The notes beneath the pieces are model-generated. The model was given only the letters and a program-made list of their open reading frames with translations. It searched no databases and had not been told where the DNA came from. The position numbers and the translations under genes were made by a program. Positions 13,437 through 27,216 of a stretch of 64,000 nt of DNA are shown here, in pieces (the stretch's first letter is position 1; each line of letters begins with the position of its first letter). This stretch comes from Xylogone sp. PMI_703 (lineage: Eukaryota > Ascomycota > Leotiomycetes): contig JAJTUQ010000001.1 of NCBI GenBank assembly GCA_021399445.1, positions 4,650,001 to 4,714,000 of the forward strand, written 5' to 3'.

Positions 13437-14331
13437 ATGCTCCGAACCTCCGTGTTGCGAAGCGGTGCGTTACGAAGCTGCGTCGTACGACCAGCTTTGG
13501 GCGTCACCCACCACCAAGCACAACAACAACGCAATTCGAGTGCCACCGCCATCAGCAATCCCACGCTGGCCGATATCGAGAAGAGATGGGAGACCATGCC
13601 TCCTCAGGAGCAGGCTGATTTGTGGATGGCTTTGAGGGATCGGATGAAGGTCAATTGGTCTGAGTTGACTCTCCAGGAAAAGAAAGCCGGTTCGTCTTCC
13701 TGATATCCAACTCTAGCTCTTGGATGGAGTTACAAAATTCTTTGTCCATTGGAATGCAAGGGCTATTATCTCAATTGCGAGGACTGTTTTGGAGTTGAGA
13801 TTCTAGTTCTCTGTTTCCCTGGAATTTTTGAATATTGGGTAGCAGCATTCGCTGACGTGGAAATCTTGTACAGCATACTGGATTGCTTTCGGTGCTCATG
13901 GCCCCCGCGCTGTTCCTCCTCCGGGTGAGGGCTGGAAGGTTGCTGGATACACTTTTATTGGCCTGGGAGTCAGCTTGGTCTTCTTCATGCTTATCAGAGC
14001 CGGTGCTGGTCCAGCTCCAGCGACAATGACCAAGGAGTACGAGGAGGCGACCAATGAGTTCTTGAAGGTACGTGTTCTTGTAGATTATTTGGGGCTCTGT
14101 CTTGTATTCTGTGAATTTTTGGTTATCTTGTGGTGGAGCTGTGGTGGTAATTCCATGCCACTTTCATGCGGAAGAACCCGGATCCACAAAGCCCCTCGAG
14201 AATTGTTATATTGTGGAAAGCTTCTGCTAACTTTTAATCTACAGAGACAAAAAGCAGAGCCCATCACTGGTATCTCATCAGAAGGCTACAGCGGCAAGGG
14301 CCAGGTCCAGAGCCCACCTGCAAAGAAATAG
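13437..14331 (+). CDS. COX5: Cytochrome c oxidase subunit IV family (COX5 type), mitochondrial, 177 aa
   Basis: A nuclear-encoded subunit of respiratory complex IV in the inner mitochondrial membrane. Three exons: 13437-13689, 13874-14067 and 14245-14331, with introns of 184 nt (GTTCGT donor) and 177 nt (GTACGT donor). The product starts with an Arg-rich, acid-free presequence (MLRTSVLRSGALRS), then the matrix part with IEKRWETMPPQEQADLW and LQEKKAAYWIAFGAHGPR. One transmembrane helix follows (YTFIGLGVSLVFFMLIRAGAG), then a short tail with MTKEYEEATNEFLK. These are hallmarks of the subunit IV/Cox5 family, and the length is normal. The start at 13437 is chosen because it opens the presequence; an in-frame ATG at 13395 would add 14 residues that do not look like the family. 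Yeast has two isoforms (5a, 5b); only one copy is in this window. Confidence 0.93.
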
Positions 14332-16153
14332 ACAAGCATTGCGTGCGGCAACTTTCGCCTCCTCACTTTGCCTACTTAATCTACAGCCCACCTGCTCTCG
14401 AATGTCTCCGTATCTTTTTCTTTATCTTTGTTGGTTACCCTCGTTTGGTGAGCGAGGATTCCCAATGCTTGGATTAGGGATGGATCGTAGATAGGAAGCA
14501 AATTTCCCGTTTTATCTCGAAAGAGGTAGTTCGATGTGTGGTGGTATTGGTTATGGTAGGAGGGTGGGTGCAGGGGAAGGGAGAAGAAAAGAGTATTAAA
14601 CTTGTACAAAGAACATTTGCGTGTTGAGTGCGTCAAGTAGAGAAAGCATCGTTGTAAAATGCACCTAATCTGTTTTCGTTTGTTAGACAATTGTTGCGTG
14701 CCAACTTTGATGCTGGTGATAGTGGGGATATGTCGTTTCCGAGGAAGTACTGTACAAGGTACATTCTCATTGCCCCGTATCAGTACGAGTGACCAAAGGT
14801 TATCCAGATCAACTATTTTGCAGAGATCAGAAGCAGAGTAGCATCGTTCGTCGTAGGAGAACACGGACAGGTAGGGAACGTAATGAAGTCAGTGCTCGAT
14901 ATCTCTTATCTGCCCCTCCTGTGGTGACCTTTTCCCAAAACAACAGAAAGGGCTGAACATCCACGTCTTCTGGATTGTATATTCGAAGTTTCTAACCCTG
15001 TAGTCCACGTTATACAGTATTGTGATATAAAATGGGCGTAGATGGATGCAATTGATGCAAGAGATATATTGTCGGATGAGAGAGTGGTTCTTTAACTTCT
15101 TTCTTTCCGCTCTAGTTTCGTTATTTTCCTTTCCTATATCCTTCCTTGCTCTTATTGCCCTATCTATCTATCTTCCTGAAATCAAATAGATTGTAGTAAA
15201 TAAAGGAAGTACAGTAGTAATCCAATCGAGTACGTCACACTCCCCACGGACGGCGAAACTTTAGTCCCCCTCCCTTCGCCTCCACCATCGATCCCATCCC
15301 ATCCCCAACGATTTCGGAGACCGACATAGGAGGCTTGAGGGTCCTGAGTTACGAGGCCCGGGTGGGAACTATCTTACATACGCATTTACGTATGCAGGTG
15401 GACACAATCTAGTCTCGACTAGTTCCTGGAACTTTAGATAGTTTCTAAAATTCCACGACACCCCTGCAACGATCCGCTCTATTTTTTGTTTGCGATCAGA
15501 TCAGATCCACAGTTGGAAAAAGAGGTGAAGAGGAAATTGCCAATTGGTTTCCATAGTGACCCTTACGCCCTTGCCCTGAACCAATTCGCTTTCTTTTTGT
15601 TACATGTGCAGTGGATTATATTGGATGGATGGAGGGGCAAGTGAACAAAAAGGTATGCCGGGCCGGATGTCCCTGGAGGTTATCGACCCGCGGTTCAGGG
15701 CCAACACTACGACACCACTAATTACGTGCAGTTACAGTACGCCCTGCCAAGCAAAGCCAGATAGGTAGGTAACTGTATTGACCGCTATAAAAAAAGAAAA
15801 TCAGAAAGTTACGGTGAAGAATTCCGGACGATACAGTAATCCGGGCTCTGGATGAGCCATATTCGCCATCTGTGCTGAGGAACATGTTCACGTCAAGGGA
15901 TGGCCGATTGTAACAGTAACAGGAGGGCCGAACACCACCTCCATTCGGATATAGCTGAATATGGATGGGTATTGCAATCTAACAGAAAGGGCGCGAAGCA
16001 GCGAGGCAGGAGCGTGGGGCGATATCAAAGAAAGGACCTAATAGCAGAGAAAAACCGAGTAAGAGGCCGTGGACAATGCGATTTGTCAGATCGAGAAGGC
16101 AAGGAATCCATCATACATCCGTATTCATCATGGCAACAAAAGAAAATCCAGTT

Positions 16154-16175
16154 GTGATCGTGATCGTGATCGTGA
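16154..16175. repeat. GTGATC hexanucleotide microsatellite
   Basis: Three perfect copies of GTGATC and a partial fourth in tandem within the long GAPDH upstream region. Confidence 0.8.
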
Positions 16176-16896
16176 ACAGGAACCGTGATATCCGTGGATC
16201 ACTTCAGTTGCTGCTGGTGTTGCTGAGGTAATGGAAGTTGTTGACTCACAGGTTGAGAAAGATTTGGCAAAGCACGTGTGGTTGACGAGTGGCGGCGTCG
16301 TCCAGCAGTCCAGAATAATCCCGCGCGGTCATCGGCCAGTCATCCACGCAGCTGTGCAGGGCTACACGGCGCCCAGTGCCAGTAGCAAGAAGGGAAGAGA
16401 CAAGAGGCAGAGAAAAAATTTCTCATTCCAAATACTGTAATCACCGCACATCGGATGCGCTGGGGTCCGGGCTGTTGCAGGTTCTGGGCACTACTTCGGT
16501 TGTTTGCTGCTAGGCGGCTTTCTGAAGATAGAGAAGGGAAGGGAAAGAGACGAAAAAGAAAAAGTATCTAACTCGGGTCTGAGAGGAAGATGCACGGTAA
16601 CTCGGTAGATATATATGGGATTGAAGGGTCATTATGGGACTTTATGGGCTTTGGCCGATTATCTACTGGCTCAGCATCCGACTTCTCGCGACACAGCTGC
16701 TGGCGGGGACCGATCCGTCCCGAATCCATTTCTCGTGCCCGAGAATGCAAGGCAAGGGAGTGATGATTAAGGGCTGATGAAGTACCTAGATGGAGATTCC
16801 TTCGCAGCCTCGTCCTAGGGACCCGAGGGTGCGAGGGAATGATGAAAGGCTGCAGATGACAAGAGTTACGGGATCTGGTCCAATACTATCCTCCAT

Positions 16897-16929
16897 ACAG
16901 CACAGTACAGTACAGTACGATACGGTACA
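16897..16929. repeat. ACAGT/ACGGT pentamer-like repeat
   Basis: A short run of ACAGT units that decays to ACGAT and ACGGT variants. It is a slippage-type simple repeat in intergenic DNA. Confidence 0.7.
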
Positions 16930-17353
16930 TTGAATGCATGGAGACAAAACAAATCATACGAATTGCTTGTACTTGTCAGTCAGTCAATTCTTTCGAATAA
17001 TATACGAGCTTCTAGAGCGGATGGTGGTGGATCAGGCCATCTGACGTTGAGCAAGTATCATGATGGCAGACAACCGCAGTGAGGCAATACAGAAGCAGCA
17101 AAGAGGCAAAAGGGGCGGAGAGTAGAGAGAGACCACAGGGTACTTTCGTAATGCTACAGTAAGGAAGAATTGCTGCATGGCCATATACGCCATCAGCCCA
17201 TCGCCTTCCGTTGCTTCGAGGCTGGAATCTCCTGGACATCCTGGACTTACAGGTCGGCGTAGTCGGACCAGGCGGGCTGCATTATTTGCCTGCGGTTGGC
17301 TGTGGGATTTCACAAGTTCACCCTATGTCATTCCACGCTAAACGAGGGGCTAG

Positions 17354-18863
<1,510 letters not shown>

Positions 18864-20787
18864 GGAGCTTATCTCTAGACCAGGTGAAAATGGGCAGCAA
18901 ATTTTCTAATATTGTGCTGTTTCTTTGGCAGAGATGAAACTCTTAAAGGCAGGCTGTAACCGATGCGGTGAGAAATGGGTGGAATATCTCAAATATAAAC
19001 TTGCTGGGTACAGAAAAGTAGGTTCTGCTGCACTTGCAGGGAAAATGTTAGTAACGACAAGCTTCATAATATAAGAAGAAAAAGAGTTCTACCTTGCAAT
19101 GATGAGTTTGCATGTTTACTGTGCACTTGCGAATGTAGATGAGATGAGAATGCGGTGATATATATGAGAGATTTACCAGTTCTACAGACCCAAGGGCATC
19201 ATCCTTAGACTTACTTAAATCATAGCCATCACAAAAGATAAGATTATATGTAAACTACAGTGTAACCCATGCCAAGTACTCATTATGCAGCTCACTAAAG
19301 AGAATATATCCTGGGCCTGGCACAATTCGTTGTGCCATGAGTAGAAGTGTTTGTTGAAAGCAGGATGGAAGAATTATCGGGGGAAGCGTGTGCGTTTATG
19401 CCCGCTCTGAAGCTATTCACTCACTAAGTGACTACTTCTCCTCCCATCTATTGAACTGATGTTTTTGCGAGGTGAATCCCACCTGGTGCACTGCAGGAGA
19501 AGGTGAACGTAGATAGGTTGTCAAGTTAACAAACCCGCAGCGCGCAGCCGCGAGCAAGACCCAGGGTAAGCACCCATCTAATACCACCTGAAATCCCAGG
19601 CATTGATTCAACTACCGTAGCAGCGTAGATCTAAAGTTTACCGTGCCGGAGCGTACCCGCCAGCCCGGAATACCGTACATTTGCACACAAAAGCCTTATT
19701 ACAAGTAAGATTCGCGAATCTCAGCCCTTTTCCCTTCTCCGCTCCCGCTCTTTCCCTCTTTCGTACAAAGAAGTTACTGTTCTGTATCTACAACATATCT
19801 GCCGAGCAACTCTCCTTTTTTCATTTGCCTCTCACGATAAACCCCCGCCATAATGGATTCTCTGTAGCAACTATTTTTCTATTTGAAGTGGTTGATTTTA
19901 AGATAACAAAGAAAAAGGAAAATTCTTTGTTTCTGTATTGGGGTGGCTACCTTTTTTTTTGTCTTGATCTTGAAGGGGTGTTGTTGCGGGCTGAGAGAGG
20001 CTGAGGCTGAGTTGGGAAGGCTGAGAGGCTGGAAGGCTTAAAGCTTGAAGCTTACTTGCTTGCTTGCTTGGGTTTGCCCTTGTTCGTTGCTTGCGTTGCG
20101 CTGGCCTGGGTTCTCTTTGGTTGCGGTGGGATAAACTACGGTATGTGGACGCACCTTTTTTAATATTTTAAAATTTTCTGTTTTATATATGAATACTTTC
20201 TTTTTTCCTGCAGTTTTTCTTCAGATAAGCTTGTGGTTGTTGTGGCGTCGTGTTGCGCTTTTCCGCATCTTCTGGAAGCCGAGTTTGCGCGTGGGAACGT
20301 ATCTGGACGAATACACTCCCATGTGATCGGATGATATCGTGACTAGTGTCGTGGTTGAACTGATCTTGGATATTTTGATATATGAAATGCGAGTTTATCT
20401 TTGTTCTTTTCTGTTTAAAGGTTGTTAGTCTGTGCGATGAAAATATCGGGCTGTTGATCCTGGTGTTGCGCCTTCGTTGATGCGGTGTCAAAAGTCGACA
20501 TCTTCTTGATACATGAGTATGTACATTTTGTGCACAGTCTTATATTATCATGCGGTTATTTTCTCTCCTATTTTTCCGTGCATTATCTTTTCCTAAATTA
20601 TCTACTACTTGTCGCGATTTACCTATATGTGGTGAAATAGCCTGTCTTTTTGGCTAACACATACCGCCATGTCTCCTACTTGCATTTCAGCGTTATTTTT
20701 TCCTCTTGGTCAAGATATGCCTCTTGCATAGATTATCCATGCACTGCTTCTATCAGAAATAAATACTAACAGACACTCGATTAGATC
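18864..20787. promoter_or_regulatory. Intergenic region and probable long leader upstream of HDA1
   Basis: About 1.9 kb containing the GAPDH 3' end and the HDA1 upstream region. From about 19680 to 20780 it is T-rich with low-complexity blocks, which suggests a long leader. Only frames of up to 107 codons occur, and none is recognisable. An unseen non-coding first exon of HDA1 is possible. Confidence 0.4.
19989..20070. repeat. GGCTGA / CTTG low-complexity block
   Basis: Irregular GGCTGAG and GGAAGGCT units are followed by AAGCTTGAAGCTT and four CTTG repeats. The block is internally repetitive and is probably slippage-derived leader or promoter sequence of HDA1. Confidence 0.7.
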
Positions 20788-23259
20788 ATGTCTACAGAAA
20801 CCGACATCGTCATGCAGGATGGCACCCCGATGGATGTCGGGCCTGCGCCGAATGGGTTCGTGGACCCTAATGTCCTCAACCAGCTGGAAGACCTTGACCT
20901 CCCGGACTCAACGCCGGATGGCAACTCATCATCCTCATCCTCTACTTCATCCGGCGGCCTTGTATCGGAAGGTCATCCCCGTCAAGTCTGGGCACCTACG
21001 GGGTGCTGTTATGATGATCGCATGAAGCTACATGCAAATGCAGATTTCACCGCAAATCCCCACCACCCCGAGGATCCTCGACGTATTGAGGCAATTATGA
21101 AGGAATTCAAAGATGCTGGCCTCATTTACACTGGTAGCGAGTCAGAACTTGAGAAAGTTCTTAAAGAATCGCCTACCAAGTGGATGTGGCGGATTCCTGC
21201 TCGGGAAGCCACCATGGCGGAGATTTGCACCGTTCATACGGCCCAACATTATACGTGGGTTGAGGGTCTCTCCGAAAAGTCATCCGCTGAACTTCGTGAA
21301 ATGACTATCGAGATGGATCGAGGCCGGAAATCTTTGTACGTTGGCAATCTTACCTTTGAGGCAGCAGTGCTATCAGCTGGAGGCGCGATTGAGACATGTA
21401 AGAATGTCGTCGCTGGCCGCTGTAAGAATGCCATTGCTGTCATTCGTCCCCCTGGCCATCACGCCGAGGAGAAAGAAGCCATGGGATTTTGCATATTCAA
21501 CAATGTCCCGATAGCTGTTCGCATCTGCCAGGCTGAATATCCTGAAATATGCCGAAAAGTTCTCATCTTAGATTGGGATGTCCATCACGGAAATGGTACA
21601 CAAAATATGTTTTACGACGACCCTAATGTTCTTTATATATCACTTCATGTCTATCAGAACGGATTGTTCTACCCTGGATCACCTGACGATGAGACTATGG
21701 ATGATGGTGGTATTTTCAACTGTGGCCGCGGTGATGGTGTTGGAAAGAACGTCAATATCGGGTGGCATGACCAAGGTATGGGTGATGGCGAATATATGGC
21801 TGCTTTCCAACGTATAGTCATGCCTATCGCTCAAGAGTTTGATCCTGATTTCGTGATCATATCTGCTGGCTTTGATGCGGCAGCGGGAGATGAACTTGGA
21901 GGCTGCTTCGTTACTCCAGCTTGTTATTCACATATGACACATATGATGATGTCACTTGCCAACGGAAAAGTTGCTGTCTGTCTAGAGGGTGGTTACAATC
22001 TTCGAGCAATATCGAGATCGGCACTTGCAGTTGCTAAGACTCTGATGGGAGAGCCGCCTGAGAGAATGACTATCCCACCCATAAACAGAGAGGCCGCCAA
22101 AGTTCTCAACCAGGTGAGACAGGCTCAGGCACCATATTGGGAATGTATGAGACCAGGCGTTATTGATGTTAAAGACCTTCAACGCCGTGGCGCTGAGCGA
22201 CTGAACGATGTTATTCGCACTTATCAGCGAAGGATCCTTTCTCAAAAGTACAATATGATTTCACTATATATCCAGCGAGACAAACTATCACGGTCCTTTG
22301 AGGACCAAGTTCTTGTTACACCAAATCTGCCATCTGCTAAGAAAATTCTCCTCATAATTCATGATCCGTAAGTCACATATATCTTTCTCCTATCCTTCTG
22401 CATTTGCACTAACTAGTAATTAGGCCTGAGCTCTTGGCCACGCCAGACCCCTTTAACAACAGAGTTGAGCCTCACAATGCCTGGGTTGTAAGTATACAGG
22501 AAACCTAAAAATATCCGCTTATTAACGCACACTACAGAGCGACGGTGTTCTTCCCTATATCGACTGGGCGGTAGCAAACGGATACGGTGTCCTAGACGTC
22601 AATGTGGTTATGCATGAGACAGGTAGAGAAGTATGTTATGTCAAGCCATTTAAGCTTAGCACAACTTAATGCTCACTAACCGTGTTTCTTGTAGGATGAT
22701 AATCCCTTTTTACAAAGACCAAAAGAAGAAGTGCTCCAATCGCAACTGAAAGATCTTATATGCTATTTATGGGATAACTATTTTGAGACCTACTCCGCGC
22801 AGAGTATCGTTCTCATGGGAGTGGGCGATTCATATCTAGGAATAAAACAACTTCTTATCAACAGAGGTACTTGCCAACCTCGCCAATACTTTCTCTATAT
22901 ATTACTATATCAGACTAATTCTGTATCTAGACTCTAAAGCTAAAGTTGCTGGCTGCGTGGCGTTTGTGTCTGGCTCACTCCGCCCTGTGAAATCAGAAAC
23001 AGACCCTTCCCTATCAACGTGGTATAAGACCCATTCTCTCATCTACGTAAGCCCAGATCATGCCTGTTGGAGTGACGAAGAGAGCGCTAGAAAGGTACGG
23101 AAGAACAGGTTCGGAAGGGTGGTCATGAGCGAGGAGGTGGGACTGGGGAGAATGATGAGCCGGTATCTCGTGGACGCTACGAGTTGGATTGCAGAGAAGG
23201 TCGGTGAGAGGGAAGATGCCGATGAGACTGAGGAAGAGGAGGAAAAGAAGGGCATCTAG
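20788..23259 (+). CDS. HDA1: Class II histone deacetylase HDA1 with C-terminal Arb2 domain, 745 aa
   Basis: A zinc-dependent lysine deacetylase of the Hda1 class, acting on histone tails in gene repression. Five exons: 20788-22367, 22424-22487, 22538-22630, 22695-22866 and 22931-23259, with introns of 50-64 nt. The catalytic domain spans about residues 75-440. It has PPGHHAE (His 224/225), the metal site DWDVHHGNGTQ (Asp 264, His 266), SAGFDAAAGDELGG and CLEGGYN. The small exons encode the Arb2 domain (KKILLIIHDP, NAWVSDGVLPYIDW, SIVLMGVGDSYLG, GCVAFVSGSLRPVK, CWSDEESARKV), which in relatives mediates complex contacts. The N-terminus is disordered and Ser-rich, and the tail is acidic. An unspliced reading would stop at 527 residues and lose Arb2. 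The gene converges on the F-box gene. Confidence 0.95.
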
Positions 23260-23584
23260 GATGTTGACTTGACGTTTTAGATGAATTGCTTCAGAGATAG
23301 CGAGGGGACGGTGGATGAGTAGACTGATTCCCCTGTATAACTTCCTTTTCCTTTAATTCTGCTCCAGCGGCATATAAATGTTGTCATTCCTAGAAGGTGG
23401 AATTCCTCTCTGGGTCTGACATGGTATGTACTCTAATCAAGTCAAGTCACGTAGTGATATCAGTAAGAACATAGATAATAACGAAAGCTTTTCAAAATGA
23501 TACTATTACAATTACTGCAAAACAGTAAACAAATTCGAACTCTATGTAGTTCTAGATAATTTAATTATCCGACATTGTTACACA
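23260..23584. other. Convergent 3' intergenic region, HDA1 and F-box gene
   Basis: About 325 bases of AT-rich sequence shared by the two 3' ends. I see nothing coding in it. Confidence 0.4.
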
Positions 23585-24976
23585 TCATGTCCGGATAGAA
23601 AGGAAAGCCTTGCAATTCCCACAGAATATTATCTTAGCTTCTTGCGCAGGCTTTGACGCAGAATCTATCTCTATATCGGAGGCGTCCACATAGTTCTCAT
23701 CCTCCTCGTCATATTGAACCCCTAAGGAGTGTATCACACGCACTCTCTGATGAGCCGTATCCACTAGGTCATGGGAGTCAAGTTTCAATGACGTTTCAGG
23801 CTGATATATCACTAAGTTTCGCACTCTTTTTCTAGCAGCTTCACCATCGAGATTCTCATTCCCGGTTTGGTTACGGCATCTCTCGACATATTGGTCGTGA
23901 GACATCCACATACCCATGGGATTATAATCACAATAGAAGCCATACTTCTCAGCTGAACAATGGCAATCTTGCGGATCATCGATAATGCCGTATCTTAACG
24001 ACATGTCGCATAATTTTCTATACCTCAGCGAGCCAGAGTCGATGAGAAATGCAAACGAGTCGGTTGCAAATCTCTCCACTCCGACAGCGAAGATAGCCTG
24101 TCCGAGACTTGCGGCCGACTGTCTAGGGGTGCTCGGAAGCTCAAGATAGCCGACAAGATCTCTTTTCAATGACATGCCAGAAGATGTTGAGAGTAATTCT
24201 ATCATCTGCATGAATACCTCTGGATCGAATTTCATGACATCGACAACCCAAGGTCTGTGGATATCGTCCTCCCAAGCCCAGGTCCTATGACTCGTATAAT
24301 GCCAAAGGAAGCCGGACCGGTATCTGAACTGGAAACGGTGGAATGCGGAGAATAACTCTGACGATACAAATAACTGCAATTTATCGACAAAGTCACTCAG
24401 CTGGATAAGCTCAATAGTCGTGAAACTACGGAGAAAGCGAAGACGAGGGTCTTGAGCATCGTTGGGAAGCGGCATTCGCTGATGACTCCGTACATATAGC
24501 TCGTCATGGAACAGATTATTGTATATCCAATATCGATATATGGCCGCGCGCAAGCGCTCCTGCTCATGAGGCCGAAGTAGGCGTCGCTGGAAGTAATTGT
24601 ATTTCCAACAAAGCCGAGGCCAGAATTCTGTCCACTTTGCAGCAACTTTTCCGAACTGTACCATCTTAACAATGAGCTCGAACGTCATAAAAGGGTTTGG
24701 AGGGGCTCGCATGATGCGCGATAGGAAAGTATCGCGGCGAACCTCCGTTGACAAAGGTTTGCGACAACCATCTGGCTCGCTGCTAATAACTAGTTTGTAT
24801 AGCTCCGGAACAGGACTATAGGTGTTGTAGACAGCTTGCTCGAGCAATGGAAGTTTGTAGCCAATGAAGGCATTGTAGGTTTTCTTGGATGTCTGGGCGA
24901 GATGAAGAAGATCTTGGACAGAACTTAGTTCATAAATCCTCTGGAGGACCTCGGTAGACAGAACAGTGAGAGACAT
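23585..24976 (-). CDS. F-box-like protein, 463 aa
   Basis: A single-exon gene. Residues 1-50 (LSTEVLQRIYELSSVQDLLHLAQTSKKTYNAF) match the F-box pattern, which binds Skp1 in SCF ubiquitin ligases. The remainder (about 400 residues) is helical, rich in Arg/Trp/Tyr, with no LRR, WD40 or Kelch signature. Filamentous ascomycetes carry many such lineage-specific F-box proteins with uncharacterised substrate regions. A Cys/His-rich segment DCHCSAEKYGFYCDYN near residue 350 and a late FCGNC could bind metal but fit no class I know. I start at the ATG at 24976 because the F-box begins there; an in-frame ATG at 25054 would prepend 26 residues of hydrophobic, Tyr-rich sequence that is probably leader. 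Divergent from BRX1. Confidence 0.75.
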   Translation of the reverse strand: MSLTVLSTEVLQRIYELSSVQDLLHLAQTSKKTYNAFIGYKLPLLEQAVYNTYSPVPELYKLVISSEPDGCRKPLSTEVRRDTFLSRIMRAPPNPFMTFELIVKMVQFGKVAAKWTEFWPRLCWKYNYFQRRLLRPHEQERLRAAIYRYWIYNNLFHDELYVRSHQRMPLPNDAQDPRLRFLRSFTTIELIQLSDFVDKLQLFVSSELFSAFHRFQFRYRSGFLWHYTSHRTWAWEDDIHRPWVVDVMKFDPEVFMQMIELLSTSSGMSLKRDLVGYLELPSTPRQSAASLGQAIFAVGVERFATDSFAFLIDSGSLRYRKLCDMSLRYGIIDDPQDCHCSAEKYGFYCDYNPMGMWMSHDQYVERCRNQTGNENLDGEAARKRVRNLVIYQPETSLKLDSHDLVDTAHQRVRVIHSLGVQYDEEDENYVDASDIEIDSASKPAQEAKIIFCGNCKAFLSIRT

Positions 24977-25700
24977 CTTGATGGTGTTCACTATATAGTA
25001 ATATATGCACTTTAAATATATAGGAATCTGGTTGTAATTTAAACTATTGCGCAAATACGGTTAGTCTTCAATCCTTGAAACTCGTAGATGACGACAACAT
25101 ACGGTTTGATGTAGAAGTAGTAAGGTGTTGATGTATAGACTAGTTTTAAACTCCCTCAGTAGCAGTTTCCTCCTCCAGGCTCAATCCCAGAGCCTTAATA
25201 ATACGATACTTCAACAATAAAATGAAAAGTGGAAAACGAGATACGCAGAAGCGTAACCGTTGTCAACAGTAGTTATGCGACAATGCAGAACCACCACAAT
25301 CGCCGGCGAAGGCGCGAATCCTCAGGAGACCTAACTCCGGAGCACCCCGCCATTGGGGCTATAAAAAGAAGAGAGCGCACCTCGAGGTGTCTCGTCGTGA
25401 ATTGAAGCCAGTCGCAGTGGACTTATAAGCTGTGATTGCGCCATGGTTGATGATGAAGAGAGAAGGAGGAGTCATCAGGGTCGCAACCCGATATCAGGGA
25501 GTGTCGCGTGTAATCACGGAACGGACATATGTTGATCCATTATCTCTGCGATCATTGGCTGAGCTATACCATATCAGGTTAAGCGTGCTAAGATAAACCG
25601 CGCTAAGATTAAATAAAGTTTATGATAGCAAAAGTTTCGAGAAAGCGAAGCTACAAGTAACAACAATTGCGCCGATAGATTGTCCTCACCACACAACACA
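24977..25700. promoter_or_regulatory. Divergent promoter region, F-box gene and BRX1
   Basis: 724 bases between two start codons, AT-rich beside each gene. No further open frame is supportable. Confidence 0.45.
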
Positions 25701-26805
25701 ATGGCGGCTGTATACAAATCGCTATCGAAGGCCAATGGCAATAAAGAGGAAGAATTGAGTAATGGAGTCAAGAAAAATAAGCAAAGGGTCCTTATATTGT
25801 CCTCGAGAGGTGTTACTGCTAGGTACAATATAATTTTTAGTTTCTTACTTCTTAGACCTTTCTTTGAGAAGTTCTACTATTACCTTTTGCTAATACAAGT
25901 ACCAATTGATAGGCATCGCCATCTGTTGAACGATATTGCTTCTCTATTGCCCCATGGCCGCAAGGATGCGAAGCTAGACACCAAGACAAAGCTCTACCAG
26001 CTAAATGAACTGGCAGAATTATACAATTGCAACAATGTGATGTTCTGGGAGGCCCGTAAGGGCAGAGACCTGTACTGGTGGCTCAGTTGCCCGCCTAACG
26101 GCCCAACCCTCAAGGCGCATCTGCAAAACTGTAAGATTTGCTCCCAAGAGTATTCTCTATGTTTAGGAGTTATGCTGACATAGCCCAGTACATACAATGG
26201 AAGAACTGCACTTTACAGGAAATTGCTTGAAAGGATCCCGCCCCATCCTCTCATTTGATGCTTCCTTCGACAAGGAGCCCCATTTACGACTCATTAAAGA
26301 GCTCTTTCTCCGTACTTTTGGTGTGCCGAAGGGAGCACGGAAATCAAAACCTTTCATAGACCATGTCATGGGCTTCACACTGGCAGATGGCAAGATTTGG
26401 GTTCGGAATTATCAGATCAACGAGACAGAAGTGCCTAAAGCAAAGCCAAGTGAGGATGGTGAAGCCGAAGCTACTGAAAAATCGAAGGAAAAATCAAAGT
26501 TCAAGAAATCCAGTGGAGATAAGGAACTAGACATCAGCTTGGTCGAAATAGGCCCAAGATTCGTGCTTACACCAATCATCATCCAGGAAGGTTCATTCGG
26601 GGGCCCTATCATCTATGAAAATCGGGAATTCGTATCGCCCAACCAGGTCAGATCAGAGATTAGACTGAAGAAGGCTGGAAGGTATAACCAGCGTGCTGAG
26701 CAGGGGCTGTCGAGGTTGGCCAAGAGGGGAGAGCTAGGGCTTAGGACGGAGGGTGGAAAGAAGGCAGAGAAAGACCCATTGGACACCTCGGAACTATTTG
26801 CTTGA
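25701..26805 (+). CDS. BRX1: BRX1, 60S ribosome biogenesis protein with Brix domain, 318 aa
   Basis: Brx1 acts in the nucleolus in assembly of pre-60S particles, binding 27S rRNA precursors. Three exons: 25701-25822, 25913-26130 and 26189-26805, with introns of 90 nt (GTACAA donor) and 58 nt (GTAAGA donor). The joins give the Brix-domain sequence without gaps: RVLILSSRGVTARHRHLLNDI, LPHGRKDAKLD, LAELYNCNNVMFWEARKGRDLYWW, then LHTMEELHFTGNCLKGSRPILSFD. The C-terminal third is charged and Lys/Arg-rich, as in relatives. Yeast Brx1 has 291 residues, so the length is normal. The second intron falls inside a Leu codon (T|TA), so only this exact acceptor keeps the conserved LHTMEEL. An AATAAA at 26856-26861 may help 3' end formation. 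Confidence 0.95.
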
Positions 26806-27216
26806 TTATGCTATGTAACCACTATCTCGTGGCGTTTGGTGTTGGGAGTGGGATTAATAAAATGCTGTACAGAGAGAAAAGATAACGCTGGAATACTATT
26901 TTGTGATAATATATTATTCATTCTCATCTAGCGTTTTTATATACGTCTACTGCCATCCGTAATCACTATCATACTAGTTGGTACTTATTATTAGGGGCAC
27001 GCTTTGTGGTGGCCTTGGTACGATTCGACACCATAGTTTACGATGCATATCACGACCAATTTGACCTTAGATTTATAGGGTAGCATTTAATGAATTGTAT
27101 GTGAATGTAATATATGCTAATGTTTTTTTTACCAGAAATCCGCCAAATTGTCACTGCTATCCCCGCTGAAGCTCAGATTTAATCATCTTTAGGATATCAG
27201 ATATCCCTTTCCACCT
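26806..27216. other. Convergent 3' intergenic region, BRX1 and branching enzyme
   Basis: 411 bases, AT-rich, with an AATAAA about 50 bases after the BRX1 stop. No coding feature. Confidence 0.4.

Noticed and set aside
14376..14864. 162-codon minus-strand frame after COX5
   Set aside because: Lies in the COX5 3' untranslated area, no domain, unusual composition, no splice or promoter support.
15900..16157. 85-codon plus-strand frame upstream of GAPDH
   Set aside because: Low complexity, no homology that I recognise and it stops at the start of a microsatellite.
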